64,000 bases of DNA from an uncultured Coprococcus sp. (GTDB lineage Bacteria; Bacillota; Clostridia; Lachnospirales; Lachnospiraceae). Below are positions 49,994 to 59,880 of the stretch, piece after piece; position 1 is the first letter of the stretch; every line of letters starts with the position of its first letter. The notes under the pieces were generated by a model, which saw only the letters and a list, made by a program, of their open reading frames with translations, ran no database searches and was not told the DNA's origin. Location: positions 62,001 to 126,000 of the forward strand of contig CANQTC010000003.1 in the NCBI GenBank assembly GCA_947626675.1, given 5' to 3'. The position numbers and the translations under genes were made by a program.

Positions 49994-50755
49994 ATGAGCA
50001 GACAAACAGTTATATCAGCAAAACATTTAAAAAAATCTTTTGGTAAAAAGGAAAATATTCAAACCATATATTCAGATTTAAACATTGATATTTATAAAGG
50101 GGATTTCACTGTGATTATGGGTTCGTCAGGAGCGGGAAAATCTACTTTAATGTATTCCCTGTCAGGCATGGATAAACCGGATGGGGGACAAATTGATTTT
50201 GACGGAACGGATATTACAAAGTTAAATAGTGACAAACTGGCAGTTTTCAGACGAAGCCAGTGCGGATTTGTATTTCAGCAGATTTATCTGATTGATAAAA
50301 TGAGCCTGATGGATAACGTGATTACGGCAGGCGTACTTACAAGCAGGAATAAAGAAAATATCAAAAATCGTGCAAAAGAGCTTTTTTCATTAGTCAATAT
50401 TCCGGAAATTACATGGAAGAAAAACCCTTCCCAGATTTCCGGCGGTGAAGCGCAAAGGGCGGGTATTGTAAGAGCGGTTATTAATAATCCAAATGTACTT
50501 TTTGCAGATGAGCCGACAGGCGCGCTAAATTCAGCAAATGGAACAGCAGTTCTTGATGTTTTTACGTCACTACATGAAAAAGGGCAGAGTATTGTCATGG
50601 TTACACATGATAAAAAATCAGCTTTAAGAGGCAGTCGTATTCTTTATATTAAAGATGGTGAAATTTTTGGCGAGTGTGATTTGGGAAAATTTGCTCCGGA
50701 TGATACTGAAAGAACTGAAAAGTTTGAAAAATTTATTACTGAAATGGGGTGGTAG
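49994..50755 (+). CDS. ABC exporter ATP-binding protein (MacB/LolD type)
   Basis: A 253-residue ATPase. Walker A is GSSGAGKST, the signature ISGGEAQRAGIVRA, Walker B VLFADEPTGALN and the switch His VTHDK. The FADEPTGALN form is typical of MacB-like ATPases that serve FtsX-type permeases. These systems in Firmicutes export peptides or antibiotics, or sense them. The permease gene begins 2 bases after the stop. Confidence 0.9.
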   Translation: MSRQTVISAKHLKKSFGKKENIQTIYSDLNIDIYKGDFTVIMGSSGAGKSTLMYSLSGMDKPDGGQIDFDGTDITKLNSDKLAVFRRSQCGFVFQQIYLIDKMSLMDNVITAGVLTSRNKENIKNRAKELFSLVNIPEITWKKNPSQISGGEAQRAGIVRAVINNPNVLFADEPTGALNSANGTAVLDVFTSLHEKGQSIVMVTHDKKSALRGSRILYIKDGEIFGECDLGKFAPDDTERTEKFEKFITEMGW

Positions 50756-50757
50756 TA

Positions 50758-52992
50758 TTGAATAAGACATCAACATTGATTATACATAATCTGAAAAAAA
50801 CAAAAGGACAGTATATATCGTTTGGGTTAATCATTTGCCTGACAGCATGTATTATGAATATTGCGCTTGTACTTGCTTTTCAGACATTTAAGGCTTATGA
50901 CAGCAGTTTCTCTGAGCTTGATACGGCAGATATTAATTTCATGATTCCGCAGGTTTCAGATGACAGTGAAATCATTGATGCGATTGAGAAAATTGACGGG
51001 GTGTTAAAAGTCGAAAAACATGAAGGCGTATTTGTTTCTGCAATTGTTCGAGAATTTGCAGAGTCTGATTTTGATATGAAAACAGTTTTCTATAATCTTG
51101 ATGAGAGTAGAACACTGAACCGGTTTCATGTTTCAGAATACTCGGAAGAAGATGAAGATATCGTTTATATACCAATGTATATGAAAGAAATGGGCGGCTT
51201 TTTTGAAAACGGCAATATTACCTATTCTGTTGATGACAAGGATTATACTTATAAAATCGGCGGAATTGTATCAGAAATGCAATATGGAAATTATGGAACA
51301 GGATTGATTGGTGCATATCTTCCGGCGGCTGCTTATGAAAAATTTTCAGCGGAACACAGGGAACAGACGGTTACGGAATACTCATTAAGAACGAATGACA
51401 CTGTTGATTTATCAAAAGTCAAAAATAAGATAACCGGGATTTTGAGTGATAAAGGAATTACTGCATTAAATATCAATGACAGAATTGCCTGTAAACAAAC
51501 CAGAACGATGGTATGTACCTTGCTTATTGTTATATTTCTGGCACTTGCGGCAATTATCCTGGCAGTAAGTATTTTCTTAAGCAGCTTTCGGATACGCAGT
51601 ACAATTGAAGATGAACTGGCACAGATGGGTGTTTTAAAAGCCATTGGTTATACAAGTAAATTGATTATCTGTTCTTCCGTTTGGCCTTACACGCTGGTGG
51701 GCATTGCATCCACAGTAATCGGTGCAGTATTATCCTATATAGCCCTGCCGTATGTAGCGGCAATTCTTGCAATTCAATCAGGATTTATCTATACGCCTGT
51801 TTTTGATGCGAAGGCATTGCTTATCGTGATAATTATACCTGTAATTATAATATACCTGTTTGCTTATATTTCGGCTATGAAAATCTATAAGTTAGGGCCA
51901 ATGGGAGCCATAAGAGGAAAAAGTGGAAATGGGGGCGCAGGGCAAAATATATTGCTGGCTGTTTTATCGATTGGTATAATGGTGCTGTTATCCTTTGCGG
52001 GAACACTTCTTTACAATATCAGTGTTAAGCCTGACAATTTTATGAATACACTTTCCGAAGAGTCACCTTCTGTTGTCTTTACGGTACAAAATGATAAAAT
52101 GTCAGAGCTGACGAAAATTCTTCAAGGGGACAATCGGGTAAAGCTTGTTTTGGAGTATGCATCAACATCTGTGAGCTATGTAGATGGAAGTCTTATAGCC
52201 TTTGTATCTGAAGATTTTGGAAAAGTGACAAATGATATATGCTATGAGGGACGTAGTCCTGTCGGAGAAGATGAAATTGCAGTAGGAAATATGCTTGCAG
52301 AGGATTATCCAATCGGCAGTAAGATAGAAATCAGCATTTCTGATAAAGCATCTGTCTATGTGGTAACCGGCTATATTCAAAGTGTCAATAATGCTGGAAA
52401 GGTATGTCAACTGACAAATAAGGGATATGAAAAAATCGGCGAAAAAATGAATATGGTTAATGTTTATCTGCATGAAGAAATTGCCGAAGCATTTATTGAA
52501 GAGTATGAAGAACAGTATGATACACTGATTACCGCTTCTGTGAATTATGAGCAGTTAAGTGAAGCCGGCAGAACCATGTATGCAGGGATTGTTTCAGTAG
52601 TGGCAGTTGTACTGTTTGTGATTTCTGTTCTGATGGTGTTGCTCGTCCTGTATGTAATTATCAATTCAATGATAAGCAGACGCAGACAGGAATTTGGCAT
52701 ATATAAAGCAATCGGATATACAAGCAGACAGCTTACTATCCTGACTGTAAAGCAGTTTATACCTGTTGTAGCATGTTCATCAATTCTGTCAGCAATAGCA
52801 GGAATATGGTATCTGCCTGTAATCAATCAGACAATATTCAGTCAGATAGGTGCAATGAAGAATCATTTTGAGGTGTCAATCTGGATACTGCTTGCAGCCG
52901 CAATTCTTTTTACTGCTGTTGCACTCTTTATCAGTGTATTGTTATCGGCACCAATTAAAAAAATTACCGCATATTCTCTTTTAAAAGAATAG
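50758..52992 (+). CDS. FtsX-like ABC exporter permease
   Basis: About 744 residues with an N-terminal helix, a large outside domain (about residues 45-250), three helices (about 255-370), a fourth helix near 405, a second outside domain and three C-terminal helices: the two-FtsX-domain layout. The repeated phrase MGVLKAIGYTSK / FGIYKAIGYTSR marks the two FtsX modules. I choose TTG 50758, 5 bases after GGGGTGG; a GTG at 50749 in the same frame is also possible and would overlap the ATPase stop. It works with the ATPase. Confidence 0.85.
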   Translation: MNKTSTLIIHNLKKTKGQYISFGLIICLTACIMNIALVLAFQTFKAYDSSFSELDTADINFMIPQVSDDSEIIDAIEKIDGVLKVEKHEGVFVSAIVREFAESDFDMKTVFYNLDESRTLNRFHVSEYSEEDEDIVYIPMYMKEMGGFFENGNITYSVDDKDYTYKIGGIVSEMQYGNYGTGLIGAYLPAAAYEKFSAEHREQTVTEYSLRTNDTVDLSKVKNKITGILSDKGITALNINDRIACKQTRTMVCTLLIVIFLALAAIILAVSIFLSSFRIRSTIEDELAQMGVLKAIGYTSKLIICSSVWPYTLVGIASTVIGAVLSYIALPYVAAILAIQSGFIYTPVFDAKALLIVIIIPVIIIYLFAYISAMKIYKLGPMGAIRGKSGNGGAGQNILLAVLSIGIMVLLSFAGTLLYNISVKPDNFMNTLSEESPSVVFTVQNDKMSELTKILQGDNRVKLVLEYASTSVSYVDGSLIAFVSEDFGKVTNDICYEGRSPVGEDEIAVGNMLAEDYPIGSKIEISISDKASVYVVTGYIQSVNNAGKVCQLTNKGYEKIGEKMNMVNVYLHEEIAEAFIEEYEEQYDTLITASVNYEQLSEAGRTMYAGIVSVVAVVLFVISVLMVLLVLYVIINSMISRRRQEFGIYKAIGYTSRQLTILTVKQFIPVVACSSILSAIAGIWYLPVINQTIFSQIGAMKNHFEVSIWILLAAAILFTAVALFISVLLSAPIKKITAYSLLKE

Positions 52993-53013
52993 TGCAGAAA
53001 GTGGAGGTTTATT

Positions 53014-53895
53014 ATGAATTTTTCTGAGAAGTTAAAAGAAATAAGAAGAAATGAGGGATTGTCACAGGAACAGCTTGCAGAAAAAATCGGCGTATCCAGA
53101 CAGGCTATCACAAAATGGGAGACAGGAAAAGGATTACCGGATGTTGAAAACATGGTAATTATAGCAGAGATTTTTAAAACAACCTTAGACGAACTGCTAC
53201 GGGATTCTGTCGCAAAAAAGGAACAGGCCACACCGGTTTATACCAGTGAAACCATTTATGACATTGACTGTGAGAAGCATTTCGATGTTAATATCGGAAA
53301 TGCTTCGACCATCATGCTGTCATCAGGAATAGATGAAAAGTTACATATCAAGCTGTCTTCTGAAACCTTTGAGGATTTAGACACCATGTTTAAGATTAAG
53401 CTGGATGAAAAGAAGAACAAGCTAGATGTGAACTGCCTGAACAAGAACAAGGTAAGCCGTTATGAAGCAGAAGACTCGTTGATGGTTGAGATTATTCTTC
53501 CTGATAAATATACGGACCATTGTGAGATAGCAGCTTCCGTCAAGCTTCTTATAATAAAGAATCTTCGTCTGCGCCGTCTGGAATATGACGGGGACGCAGG
53601 ACAAATCCTGATTTCAAACAGCAGCGGAAGTCTGGAATTTACTGCAAAAACGGATTATGATATTACGATTGATAAAATTACAGGCAGATTGGATGTCAAT
53701 CAATGGAAGGCAAAATCCATCGTGCATATTCTGGAAGAAAATATTGTAAATGTCATAAACAAGGGACGAAAATGTGATGTTTATTATGTAAAAGATGGAA
53801 ATACCATAGAATACGAAAACTTGGCTGATGGCGAAGATGAACTTTGTATTTCAGGAATATTTTCAGAGCTGATTGTAGATTTAACAAAGAAATAA
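53014..53895 (+). CDS. XRE-type regulator with C-terminal DUF4097-like beta domain
   Basis: A 293-residue protein. Residues 1-65 form an XRE helix-turn-helix (LKEIRRNEGLSQEQLAEKIGVSRQAITKWETGKGLPD). The rest is a repetitive beta-strand domain (IKNLRLRRLEYDGDAGQILISNSSGSL type pattern) like the DUF4097 beta-helix. It is the third gene of the ABC exporter operon, 21 bases after the permease, and likely regulates it. AGTGGAGG precedes the ATG. Confidence 0.8.
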   Translation: MNFSEKLKEIRRNEGLSQEQLAEKIGVSRQAITKWETGKGLPDVENMVIIAEIFKTTLDELLRDSVAKKEQATPVYTSETIYDIDCEKHFDVNIGNASTIMLSSGIDEKLHIKLSSETFEDLDTMFKIKLDEKKNKLDVNCLNKNKVSRYEAEDSLMVEIILPDKYTDHCEIAASVKLLIIKNLRLRRLEYDGDAGQILISNSSGSLEFTAKTDYDITIDKITGRLDVNQWKAKSIVHILEENIVNVINKGRKCDVYYVKDGNTIEYENLADGEDELCISGIFSELIVDLTKK

Positions 53896-54064
53896 TTGTG
53901 ATAAAAATTACTTTCATAATAAATTCATATGTGATAATATAGGATAGAAAAAATGTAAAATGAAAATCAGCAATGAAAAAAACATAGAATACAAAAGGAT
54001 GTAAAGTATAAGGTTTTCTTCATTAAGCATATCATTTATAAAATCAGGCAGGAGGACAAATTCC

Positions 54065-56482
54065 ATGGCAGAAACATACAATCACAAGGTTGTAGAGAAA
54101 AAATGGCAGCAGGTCTGGGATGAAAATAAGGCATTTGCTGCGACGAATGATTATACAAAACCAAAATATTATGCATTAGTAGAATTTCCATATCCATCAG
54201 GACAGGGCTTACATGTAGGTCATCCAAGACCATATACGGCGCTGGATATTGTGGCAAGAAAAAGAAGGATGCAGGGATATAATGTACTTTATCCGATGGG
54301 CTGGGATGCGTTTGGCCTTCCTACAGAAAATTATGCCATTAAAAATAAAGTACATCCAAAGGAGGTTACAAAGAAGAATGTAGCCCGGTTTAAAGAGCAG
54401 CTTCATTCGCTTGGATATTCCTTTGACTGGGACAGAGAGATTAATACAACTGCTCCCGACTATTATAAATGGACACAATGGATTTTCTTAAAGCTGTTTA
54501 AAGCAGGTCTTGCGTATAAGAAGGAAATGCCTATCAACTGGTGCACTTCGTGTAAAGTTGGTCTTGCAAATGAAGAGGTTGTCAATGGCGTGTGTGAGCG
54601 ATGCGGAAGCGAAGTAGTACGAAAAGTCAAGTCTGAGTGGATGCTTAAGATTACAGATTATGCAGATAAGCTTATTGAGGGACTTGACGATGTTGATTAT
54701 ATTGAGCGGGTTAAGGTTTCCCAGAAGAACTGGATAGGACGTTCAACAGGTGCAGAGGTCGATTTTTCCATTAAAGGCAAGGAAGATAAACTCCGTATCT
54801 ATACAACAAGGTGTGATACTTTATTTGGTGTTACTTATATGGTTGTTTCACCGGAACATCCGATGATTGATAAATATAAGGCGGAGATTCATAACTGGGA
54901 TGCGGTTGCAGCTTATCGGGAGATGGCAGCTAAAAAGTCAGACTTTGAACGTGCGGAGCTTGCAAAGGATAAGACGGGGGTATGCATCGACGGTCTTACA
55001 GCCGTTAATCCGGTAAATGGCAAAGAAATTCCAATCTGGATTTCTGATTATGTCCTGATGAGTTATGGTACAGGCGCGATTATGGCTGTTCCGGCACATG
55101 ATGAAAGAGACTGGGAATTTGCAAAGAAATTCGGACTTCCAATGATTCAGGTCGTTGCAAAAGACGGCGAAGAAGTTGATATCAACGAGGCCGCATTTAC
55201 AGATGTGGCAACAGGGGTACTGATTAACTCGGATTTTATCAATGGTCTTGAGGTAAAAGATGCGAAGACGAAAATGATTGCATTTTTGGAAGAAAAGGGC
55301 ATCGGTACAGCAAAGACAAATTACAAGCTGCGTGACTGGGTATTTTCACGTCAGCGTTACTGGGGAGAGCCGATACCTATCGTAGAATGTGAAAAGTGCG
55401 GATATGTACCGATTGATGAAAGTGAACTTCCGCTGATGCTTCCGGAGGTAGACAGCTATATGCCTACAGATAATGGAGAGTCACCGCTTGCTGCCATGAC
55501 AGACTGGGTAAAAACAACATGTCCATGCTGTGGCGGACCGGCAAAGAGAGAAACAGATACCATGCCGCAGTGGGCCGGCTCATCATGGTATTTCCTTCGA
55601 TATACAGACCCGAAAAATAAGGAAGCGCTGGCAAGCCCGGAAGCACTGAAATATTGGCTTCCTGTTGACTGGTACAATGGTGGTATGGAGCATACTACAC
55701 TTCATTTACTTTATTCACGTTTCTGGCATAAGTTTTTATATGATGAGGGTATCGTTCCGACATCAGAGCCATATCAGAAACGTACATCACATGGTATGAT
55801 ACTGGGTGAAAATGGAGAGAAGATGAGCAAATCCCGCGGAAATGTTGTAAATCCGGATGATATTGTTCGTGATTATGGTGCTGATACACTTCGTACCTAT
55901 GAGATGTTTATCGGTGCATTTGACCTTTCTGCATCCTGGTCTGAGGATGGCGTCAAAGGATGCCGCCGTTTCCTTGAGAGAGTCTGGAAGCTGCAGGATA
56001 TCGTAACAGATGAAAGCGGTTATGCCAAAGATATGGAAACGAAGATGCATCAGACGATTAAAAAGGTTTCCAATGATTTTGAAAATCTGAAGTATAATAC
56101 AGCCATCGCAGCCATGATGGAGCTGATAAATGTATTTTATAAAAAGGGCAGTATCACGACGGATGAGTTTAAGACACTTCTGATTATGTTAAATCCTGTA
56201 GCACCTCATATAACAGAGGAGTTATGGAGCATGAAAAATTACGGCGGTTATGTATACCAGCAGACATGGCCTGAATTTGATGAAGCAAAGACGGTTGAAG
56301 CAACAGTAGAAATTGCTGTACAGCTCAATGGAAAGATGAAAGCAACGATTGCAATCGGCAAGGACGATGCGAAAGAGGATGTTATCGCTGCAGCAAAGGA
56401 AGCGATTGCTGATAAGCTGACAGGCAATATCGTAAAGGAAATCTATGTGCCTGGAAGAATCGTAAATATTGTTATGAAATAA
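54065..56482 (+). CDS. leuS: Leucyl-tRNA synthetase
   Basis: An 805-residue class I synthetase of bacterial length. HIGH is HVGH (in [14 protein letters not shown]), and KMSKS is in [10 protein letters not shown]. The zinc-type cysteines CTSCKVG and CERCG, and CEKCGYVP with CPCCGG, are present. The CP1 editing domain lies around residues 220-415 (with [14 protein letters not shown] and [16 protein letters not shown]). It charges tRNA-Leu and edits mischarged products. GGCAGGAGG precedes the ATG. I find no T-box in the 169 bases upstream. Confidence 0.97.
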   Translation: MAETYNHKVVEKKWQQVWDENKAFAATNDYTKPKYYALVEFPYPSGQGLHVGHPRPYTALDIVARKRRMQGYNVLYPMGWDAFGLPTENYAIKNKVHPKEVTKKNVARFKEQLHSLGYSFDWDREINTTAPDYYKWTQWIFLKLFKAGLAYKKEMPINWCTSCKVGLANEEVVNGVCERCGSEVVRKVKSEWMLKITDYADKLIEGLDDVDYIERVKVSQKNWIGRSTGAEVDFSIKGKEDKLRIYTTRCDTLFGVTYMVVSPEHPMIDKYKAEIHNWDAVAAYREMAAKKSDFERAELAKDKTGVCIDGLTAVNPVNGKEIPIWISDYVLMSYGTGAIMAVPAHDERDWEFAKKFGLPMIQVVAKDGEEVDINEAAFTDVATGVLINSDFINGLEVKDAKTKMIAFLEEKGIGTAKTNYKLRDWVFSRQRYWGEPIPIVECEKCGYVPIDESELPLMLPEVDSYMPTDNGESPLAAMTDWVKTTCPCCGGPAKRETDTMPQWAGSSWYFLRYTDPKNKEALASPEALKYWLPVDWYNGGMEHTTLHLLYSRFWHKFLYDEGIVPTSEPYQKRTSHGMILGENGEKMSKSRGNVVNPDDIVRDYGADTLRTYEMFIGAFDLSASWSEDGVKGCRRFLERVWKLQDIVTDESGYAKDMETKMHQTIKKVSNDFENLKYNTAIAAMMELINVFYKKGSITTDEFKTLLIMLNPVAPHITEELWSMKNYGGYVYQQTWPEFDEAKTVEATVEIAVQLNGKMKATIAIGKDDAKEDVIAAAKEAIADKLTGNIVKEIYVPGRIVNIVMK

Positions 56483-56492
56483 AAAGGTTAAT

Positions 56493-56528
56493 CAAAACCC
56501 TGCGGTGTAATAAAACCGCAGGGTTTTG
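56493..56528. terminator. Terminator after leuS
   Basis: CAAAACCCTGCGGT (56493-56506) and ACCGCAGGGTTTTG (56515-56528) are perfect 14-bp arms around GTAATAAA. It can act on both strands between leuS and the convergent small genes. Confidence 0.9.
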
Positions 56529-56560
56529 ATATTAATTAAATCTGGTGAGGTTAGCATACA

Positions 56561-56818
56561 TTACAGCATATTCCTGATTAATGCAATCTTACGTTTGTCT
56601 TCAGGCGAAGCCTGTTCCGTTAATATATCGATGATGATATTTGTTTCGTTTTTCGTAAAAGAAAGATTACGCTTGCTGAGTTCTGAATTAATTCTCATCA
56701 TATCCGGGAGAAGCTGCTCGATGGATTTGTTTGTTCCTCCCTGTGCAAGCTGTTTGATAATCTGAACCTTGAGTGGATGAACATTTGCAAGACGTGAATC
56801 GTTGTCAAAATTATACAT
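56561..56818 (-). CDS. Small hypothetical protein
   Basis: An 85-residue charged, helical protein (LKVQIIKQLAQGG, NIIIDILTEQASPEDKRKI). No signal peptide or membrane helix. I do not recognise it, but small genes of this type are often found beside the upstream Pro/His-repeat gene. AGGAGAT precedes the ATG on the minus strand. It is 30 bases downstream of that gene. Confidence 0.6.
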   Translation of the reverse strand: MYNFDNDSRLANVHPLKVQIIKQLAQGGTNKSIEQLLPDMMRINSELSKRNLSFTKNETNIIIDILTEQASPEDKRKIALIRNML

Positions 56819-56848
56819 ATCAATCTCCTATATTTATTAAAATAATTA

Positions 56849-57412
56849 TTATTCATGAAAATCATGGGTGTGGTCATATTCTGCAAGCATATCCATAATA
56901 CTGTCCATCATGTCGGCAGGATTTGAATTTGAAGCATTGTGAAAGCGCATTTCTTCATCATGGGGCGGCGGATTATCCCAGTCCGGCTGCGCATCATGAG
57001 GTGGCGGATTCCCCCAGTTCGGCTGTGCATCATGGGGCGGCGGATTCCCCCAGTCCGGCTGTGCGTCATGAGGCGGCGGACTATCGGCTTCACTCATCAT
57101 ACTCATAAGGTTTGCCATATCCATAGCTTTTTTGATATTTTCAAATTGACTTGCAATATCAGGAAATCCGCATCCGGAAAGCGCTGAAAGAACCTGCTCT
57201 TTATTGTTCATATCCAAATCAAGACCGCACTTACTGACATAGTTCCGGTCTGTAAATGCAGCCATAATCAGTTTTAACTCCGTTATTTTTATGTATAGGG
57301 CAAGCGGGGCTTTCATCCTTTGGTCTACAAAGGGAATCATGGCTTCAAGCATAATCAGTTTGTCATCTTTTATTAACTTGTCAAGTGGATGTGAAACTGG
57401 TCCCCGTATCAT
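56849..57412 (-). CDS. Hypothetical protein with PPPHDAQPDWGN repeats
   Basis: A 187-residue protein. The first 105 residues are helical (LIKDDKLIMLEAMIPFVDQR and LKLIMAAFTDRNYV). Residues about 110-152 are tandem 12-residue units PPPHDAQPDWGN, rich in Pro, His, Asp and Trp. The His/Asp-rich C-terminus ends YDHTHDFHE and may bind metal. I do not know the family. It shares a strand with the small gene after it. Confidence 0.6.
   Translation of the reverse strand: MIRGPVSHPLDKLIKDDKLIMLEAMIPFVDQRMKAPLALYIKITELKLIMAAFTDRNYVSKCGLDLDMNNKEQVLSALSGCGFPDIASQFENIKKAMDMANLMSMMSEADSPPPHDAQPDWGNPPPHDAQPNWGNPPPHDAQPDWDNPPPHDEEMRFHNASNSNPADMMDSIMDMLAEYDHTHDFHE
56956..57089 (-). repeat. 36-bp tandem coding repeats (about 3.7 copies)
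   Basis: Units begin at 56956, 56992, 57028 and (partial) 57064 in plus coordinates, each with GTCATG/CATCATG followed by GGCGGCGGA. They encode PPPHDAQPDWGN-type units on the minus strand and are more GC-rich than the neighbourhood. Confidence 0.85.
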
Positions 57413-57483
57413 GATTTACTCCGCCTGAATTTATTATCTGTTATATAAACTATATGAAAGTCATAGATTATGTATGCTTATAA

Positions 57484-57523
57484 AAATACCGACAGACACC
57501 GTTTGGGTATCTGTCGGCATCTT
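57484..57523 (-). terminator. Terminator of the Cys-rich protein gene
   Basis: On the minus strand ATGCCGACAGATACC pairs with GGTGTCTGTCGGTAT around CAAAC, then TTTTT. One G-U pair in a 15-bp stem. Confidence 0.85.
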
Positions 57524-57543
57524 TTAAACAGGCTGATTAAAAA

Positions 57544-57798
57544 TTAGCAGCAGCAGTCGTTGTTACATCCGCAGCCTGAGTTAGCACTTGTTCCGCCACA
57601 GCAGAAGAGGAGTAAAAGGATAATCCAGATACAGTCACATCCTCCACCATTGCCGCCAAAGAAGCCTGAGCCATTTCCGCCACAGCAGAAGAGAAGAAGG
57701 ATAATGATAAGGCAGGAACATCCGCCCCCATTTCCATTGTTAAAGAAACCGCCATTGTTGCAGCCGCAGCCGCACTGTGTTGCTGATAAATCACTCAT
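57544..57798 (-). CDS. Small Gly/Cys/Asn-rich membrane protein (spore-coat/YjcZ-like style)
   Basis: An 84-residue protein with two similar hydrophobic units: CSCLIIILLLFCCGGNG and CDCIWIILLLLFCCGGTS, each followed by Gly/Asn-rich loops, and a Cys-rich end CGCGCNN...CCC. About 17 Cys occur in total. It resembles small sporulation or coat proteins of the YjcZ style only in shape; I do not identify it. ATG 57798 has GGAGG 8 bases upstream; an ATG at 57813 in frame overlaps that site. Confidence 0.6.
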   Translation of the reverse strand: MSDLSATQCGCGCNNGGFFNNGNGGGCSCLIIILLLFCCGGNGSGFFGGNGGGCDCIWIILLLLFCCGGTSANSGCGCNNDCCC

Positions 57799-58009
57799 TT
57801 TGAATGCCTCCATATTTTGTTTATGCTATAAATTATTCACAATATAAAAATGTGTTCCAAATATTTAAAAGATAATTTAATAAAACTATTGTTCTAAAGT
57901 ACAGAAAAATGTGATATTATAGCAAGCAGAAAGTAAAACAGATATTAAAATAAAGGATACTATTGAAATTACTGACCGGTATATTTCTGTATAAGGGAGG
58001 AAACAGACG

Positions 58010-58993
58010 TTGATTTATCGTTGTGTAAATTGTGGAGGGAATGTGGTATATGAGCCACAAGTTAAAAAAATGAAATGTTTAAGCTGTGGTGGAAATGAAT
58101 GTCAGGAAGAACAACCATCACAGACGCCGGATATATGTGTGAACTGCGGTGCACAGATACCATTTAAGAAATTTGATTCTGCAGGAAGATGTCCAGCATG
58201 CGGTACATATATAATAAGGGACCATATGGTTGCAAATCAGTACAAACCAGATCTCATTATTCCATTTAAGATTTCAAAACGGGAAGCTGAGAACAGGCTT
58301 AAGGATGAATTTGGAAAAAAACTGTTTCTTCCGGGAAGCTTTTTATCAGAAAAAACGCTGGAAGGGATGCGTGGGGTATATGTACCATTCTGGATGTATG
58401 ATTATAATACGAATATCAACTATTCTGCGATTGGAACAAAGGTGAGAACATGGACTTCCGGTAACAGGAGATATACGGAAACGTCATATTTTAATGTCTA
58501 CAGACAGATACATGTAAATTATGATGGAATACCGGTAGATGCTTCTATAGAGATGGATGATGCCGTTATGGATTTAATGGAGCCTTATGATTATGGACAG
58601 ATATTAAGTCATGACAATAAGTTTATTTCCGGTTTTGATTCGGAAACGTATAATATGTCATTGGGCGAATTAGAGCCAAGAGCCATCAGGAAGGTAGACA
58701 GGAGCAACAGGGAGTGGATTGCACAGCACACAAGCGGATATACTACTCTTACGAAGGAAAATATGAATGCTGATAACAGGAATGTGGGAAATCGGTTTGC
58801 CCTGCTCCCTGTATGGGTATATGAATACAGATATAAAGGCGAAAATTATAAGTTTTATGTAAATGGAGAAACAGGGAAATGTGTTGGAAAAGCGCCGCGT
58901 AGTATGGGAAAGGCGGTTGGATTTACTGCATTGTTGTTTGGTTCGCTGATGCTTGGTCTGGATGGACTGGCACTTGTTCTGGGGGTGCTGTAA
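58010..58993 (+). CDS. Zinc-ribbon protein with C-terminal membrane segment
   Basis: A 327-residue protein. It starts with two or three zinc ribbons: CVNCGG...CLSCGG (residues 4-24), then CVNCGA...CPACG (about 44-65). The middle, PDLIIPFKISKREAENRLKDEF and FLPGSFLSEKTLEGMRGVYVPFWMYDY, is typical of TFIIB-zinc-ribbon-like hypothetical proteins in Clostridia. One or two hydrophobic segments close the chain. The start is TTG 58010, with GGGAGG about 10 bases upstream. The next gene begins 1 base after the stop. Confidence 0.75.
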   Translation: MIYRCVNCGGNVVYEPQVKKMKCLSCGGNECQEEQPSQTPDICVNCGAQIPFKKFDSAGRCPACGTYIIRDHMVANQYKPDLIIPFKISKREAENRLKDEFGKKLFLPGSFLSEKTLEGMRGVYVPFWMYDYNTNINYSAIGTKVRTWTSGNRRYTETSYFNVYRQIHVNYDGIPVDASIEMDDAVMDLMEPYDYGQILSHDNKFISGFDSETYNMSLGELEPRAIRKVDRSNREWIAQHTSGYTTLTKENMNADNRNVGNRFALLPVWVYEYRYKGENYKFYVNGETGKCVGKAPRSMGKAVGFTALLFGSLMLGLDGLALVLGVL

Positions 58994-58994
58994 T

Positions 58995-59867
58995 ATGAAT
59001 AATACAAAGAAATTTTTTAGAGTTATATTGGTGATTGTAGTAATTGGGATATTACTGATGTGCTTTTATGGAATAAAAGTACATAGCAATCTGAAATTTG
59101 ATAAAAGAAGCAATATGGAATGTCTTACTGACGAAAGATTATTTGATTTTATAGGTAAATTTTCTTCCGCAGAGGAGGAACAATTATTAGGCGATATCAA
59201 AAAACTGGAAAATTATGCAGGTCTGGATATTGTCATTGTAACCATTGATAATGAAACGGATTTGTCAGATATTGGTCTTGATGCAGGAAGAACTTATGCG
59301 TCAAGGGAAGTTGCAGAAGCTTTCTGCAATCACTATATGTTTGGCTGGGAAACATGGAAACAGGGCGGCCCTGTAAATGGCAGAACACCAAGTTCAAGTG
59401 CTGTAATCGTTGCAAACTGGGATAGTGGTGATGCATGGATGTGTACATCAGGAAAGGTCCAAAAAAGAATAAGTGATAATAAGGCTTCCGATATCGTTCA
59501 GGATGGCTGTGAATATCTGAGAAGTAATCCGCTCAAGGGTTTTGAGACCATGCTTGATGGAATCAAACATTCCATGAAGGGGAATGGTCATGGAATTGAT
59601 ATAAAGCTGATATATTGTAATATTGCTGCATTGATAATTGCCATTGTATTCTTCTTTGCAAATTTTTCAAAAGAAACAGGTCAAAATACAACGAATGCAG
59701 CGACATATTCAAGAAATGGCAGGGCGGATGTATTGAACAGACAGGATATATTTGTGAATAAAACAGTTACCAGCGTTAAGATAGAAAGCAGCAGCGGCGG
59801 CGGAGGTGGCGGTGGTCACAGCAGTGGCGGCGGAGGCGGCCATGGCGGAGGTGGCGGTCACTTCTAA
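58995..59867 (+). CDS. TPM-domain membrane protein (YgcG type) with Gly/His-rich tail
   Basis: A 290-residue protein with an N-terminal helix (residues 8-25), an extracellular TPM domain (about 45-180, DIVIVTIDNETDL, VIVANWDSGDAW), a second helix (about 205-225) and a GGGGGGGHSSGGGGGHGGGGGHF-like tail made of Gly, His and Ser only. The tail may bind metal. TPM domains are linked to photosystem repair and acid phosphatase in plants but in bacteria the role is unclear. ATG 58995 follows GGGGGTG; the longer frame from 58953 overlaps the preceding gene. Confidence 0.8.
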   Translation: MNNTKKFFRVILVIVVIGILLMCFYGIKVHSNLKFDKRSNMECLTDERLFDFIGKFSSAEEEQLLGDIKKLENYAGLDIVIVTIDNETDLSDIGLDAGRTYASREVAEAFCNHYMFGWETWKQGGPVNGRTPSSSAVIVANWDSGDAWMCTSGKVQKRISDNKASDIVQDGCEYLRSNPLKGFETMLDGIKHSMKGNGHGIDIKLIYCNIAALIIAIVFFFANFSKETGQNTTNAATYSRNGRADVLNRQDIFVNKTVTSVKIESSSGGGGGGGHSSGGGGGHGGGGGHF

Positions 59868-59880
59868 AACAGGAGTAAAC

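Noticed and set aside
53896-54064. T-box before leuS
   Set aside because: No TGGCACCGCGG-like sequence or terminator hairpin is present.
56956-57089. GC-rich repeats as a possible CRISPR or mobile element
   Set aside because: 36-bp units are contiguous, have no spacers, and encode a regular 12-residue repeat.
56923-57187. Plus-strand frames opposite the Pro/His repeat gene
   Set aside because: They arise from the 36-bp repeat, which leaves all frames open; no ribosome site.
57560-57847. Pro/Gln-rich plus-strand frame opposite the Cys-rich gene
   Set aside because: Composition is the complement of Gly/Cys codons; the minus frame has GGAGG, start and terminator.
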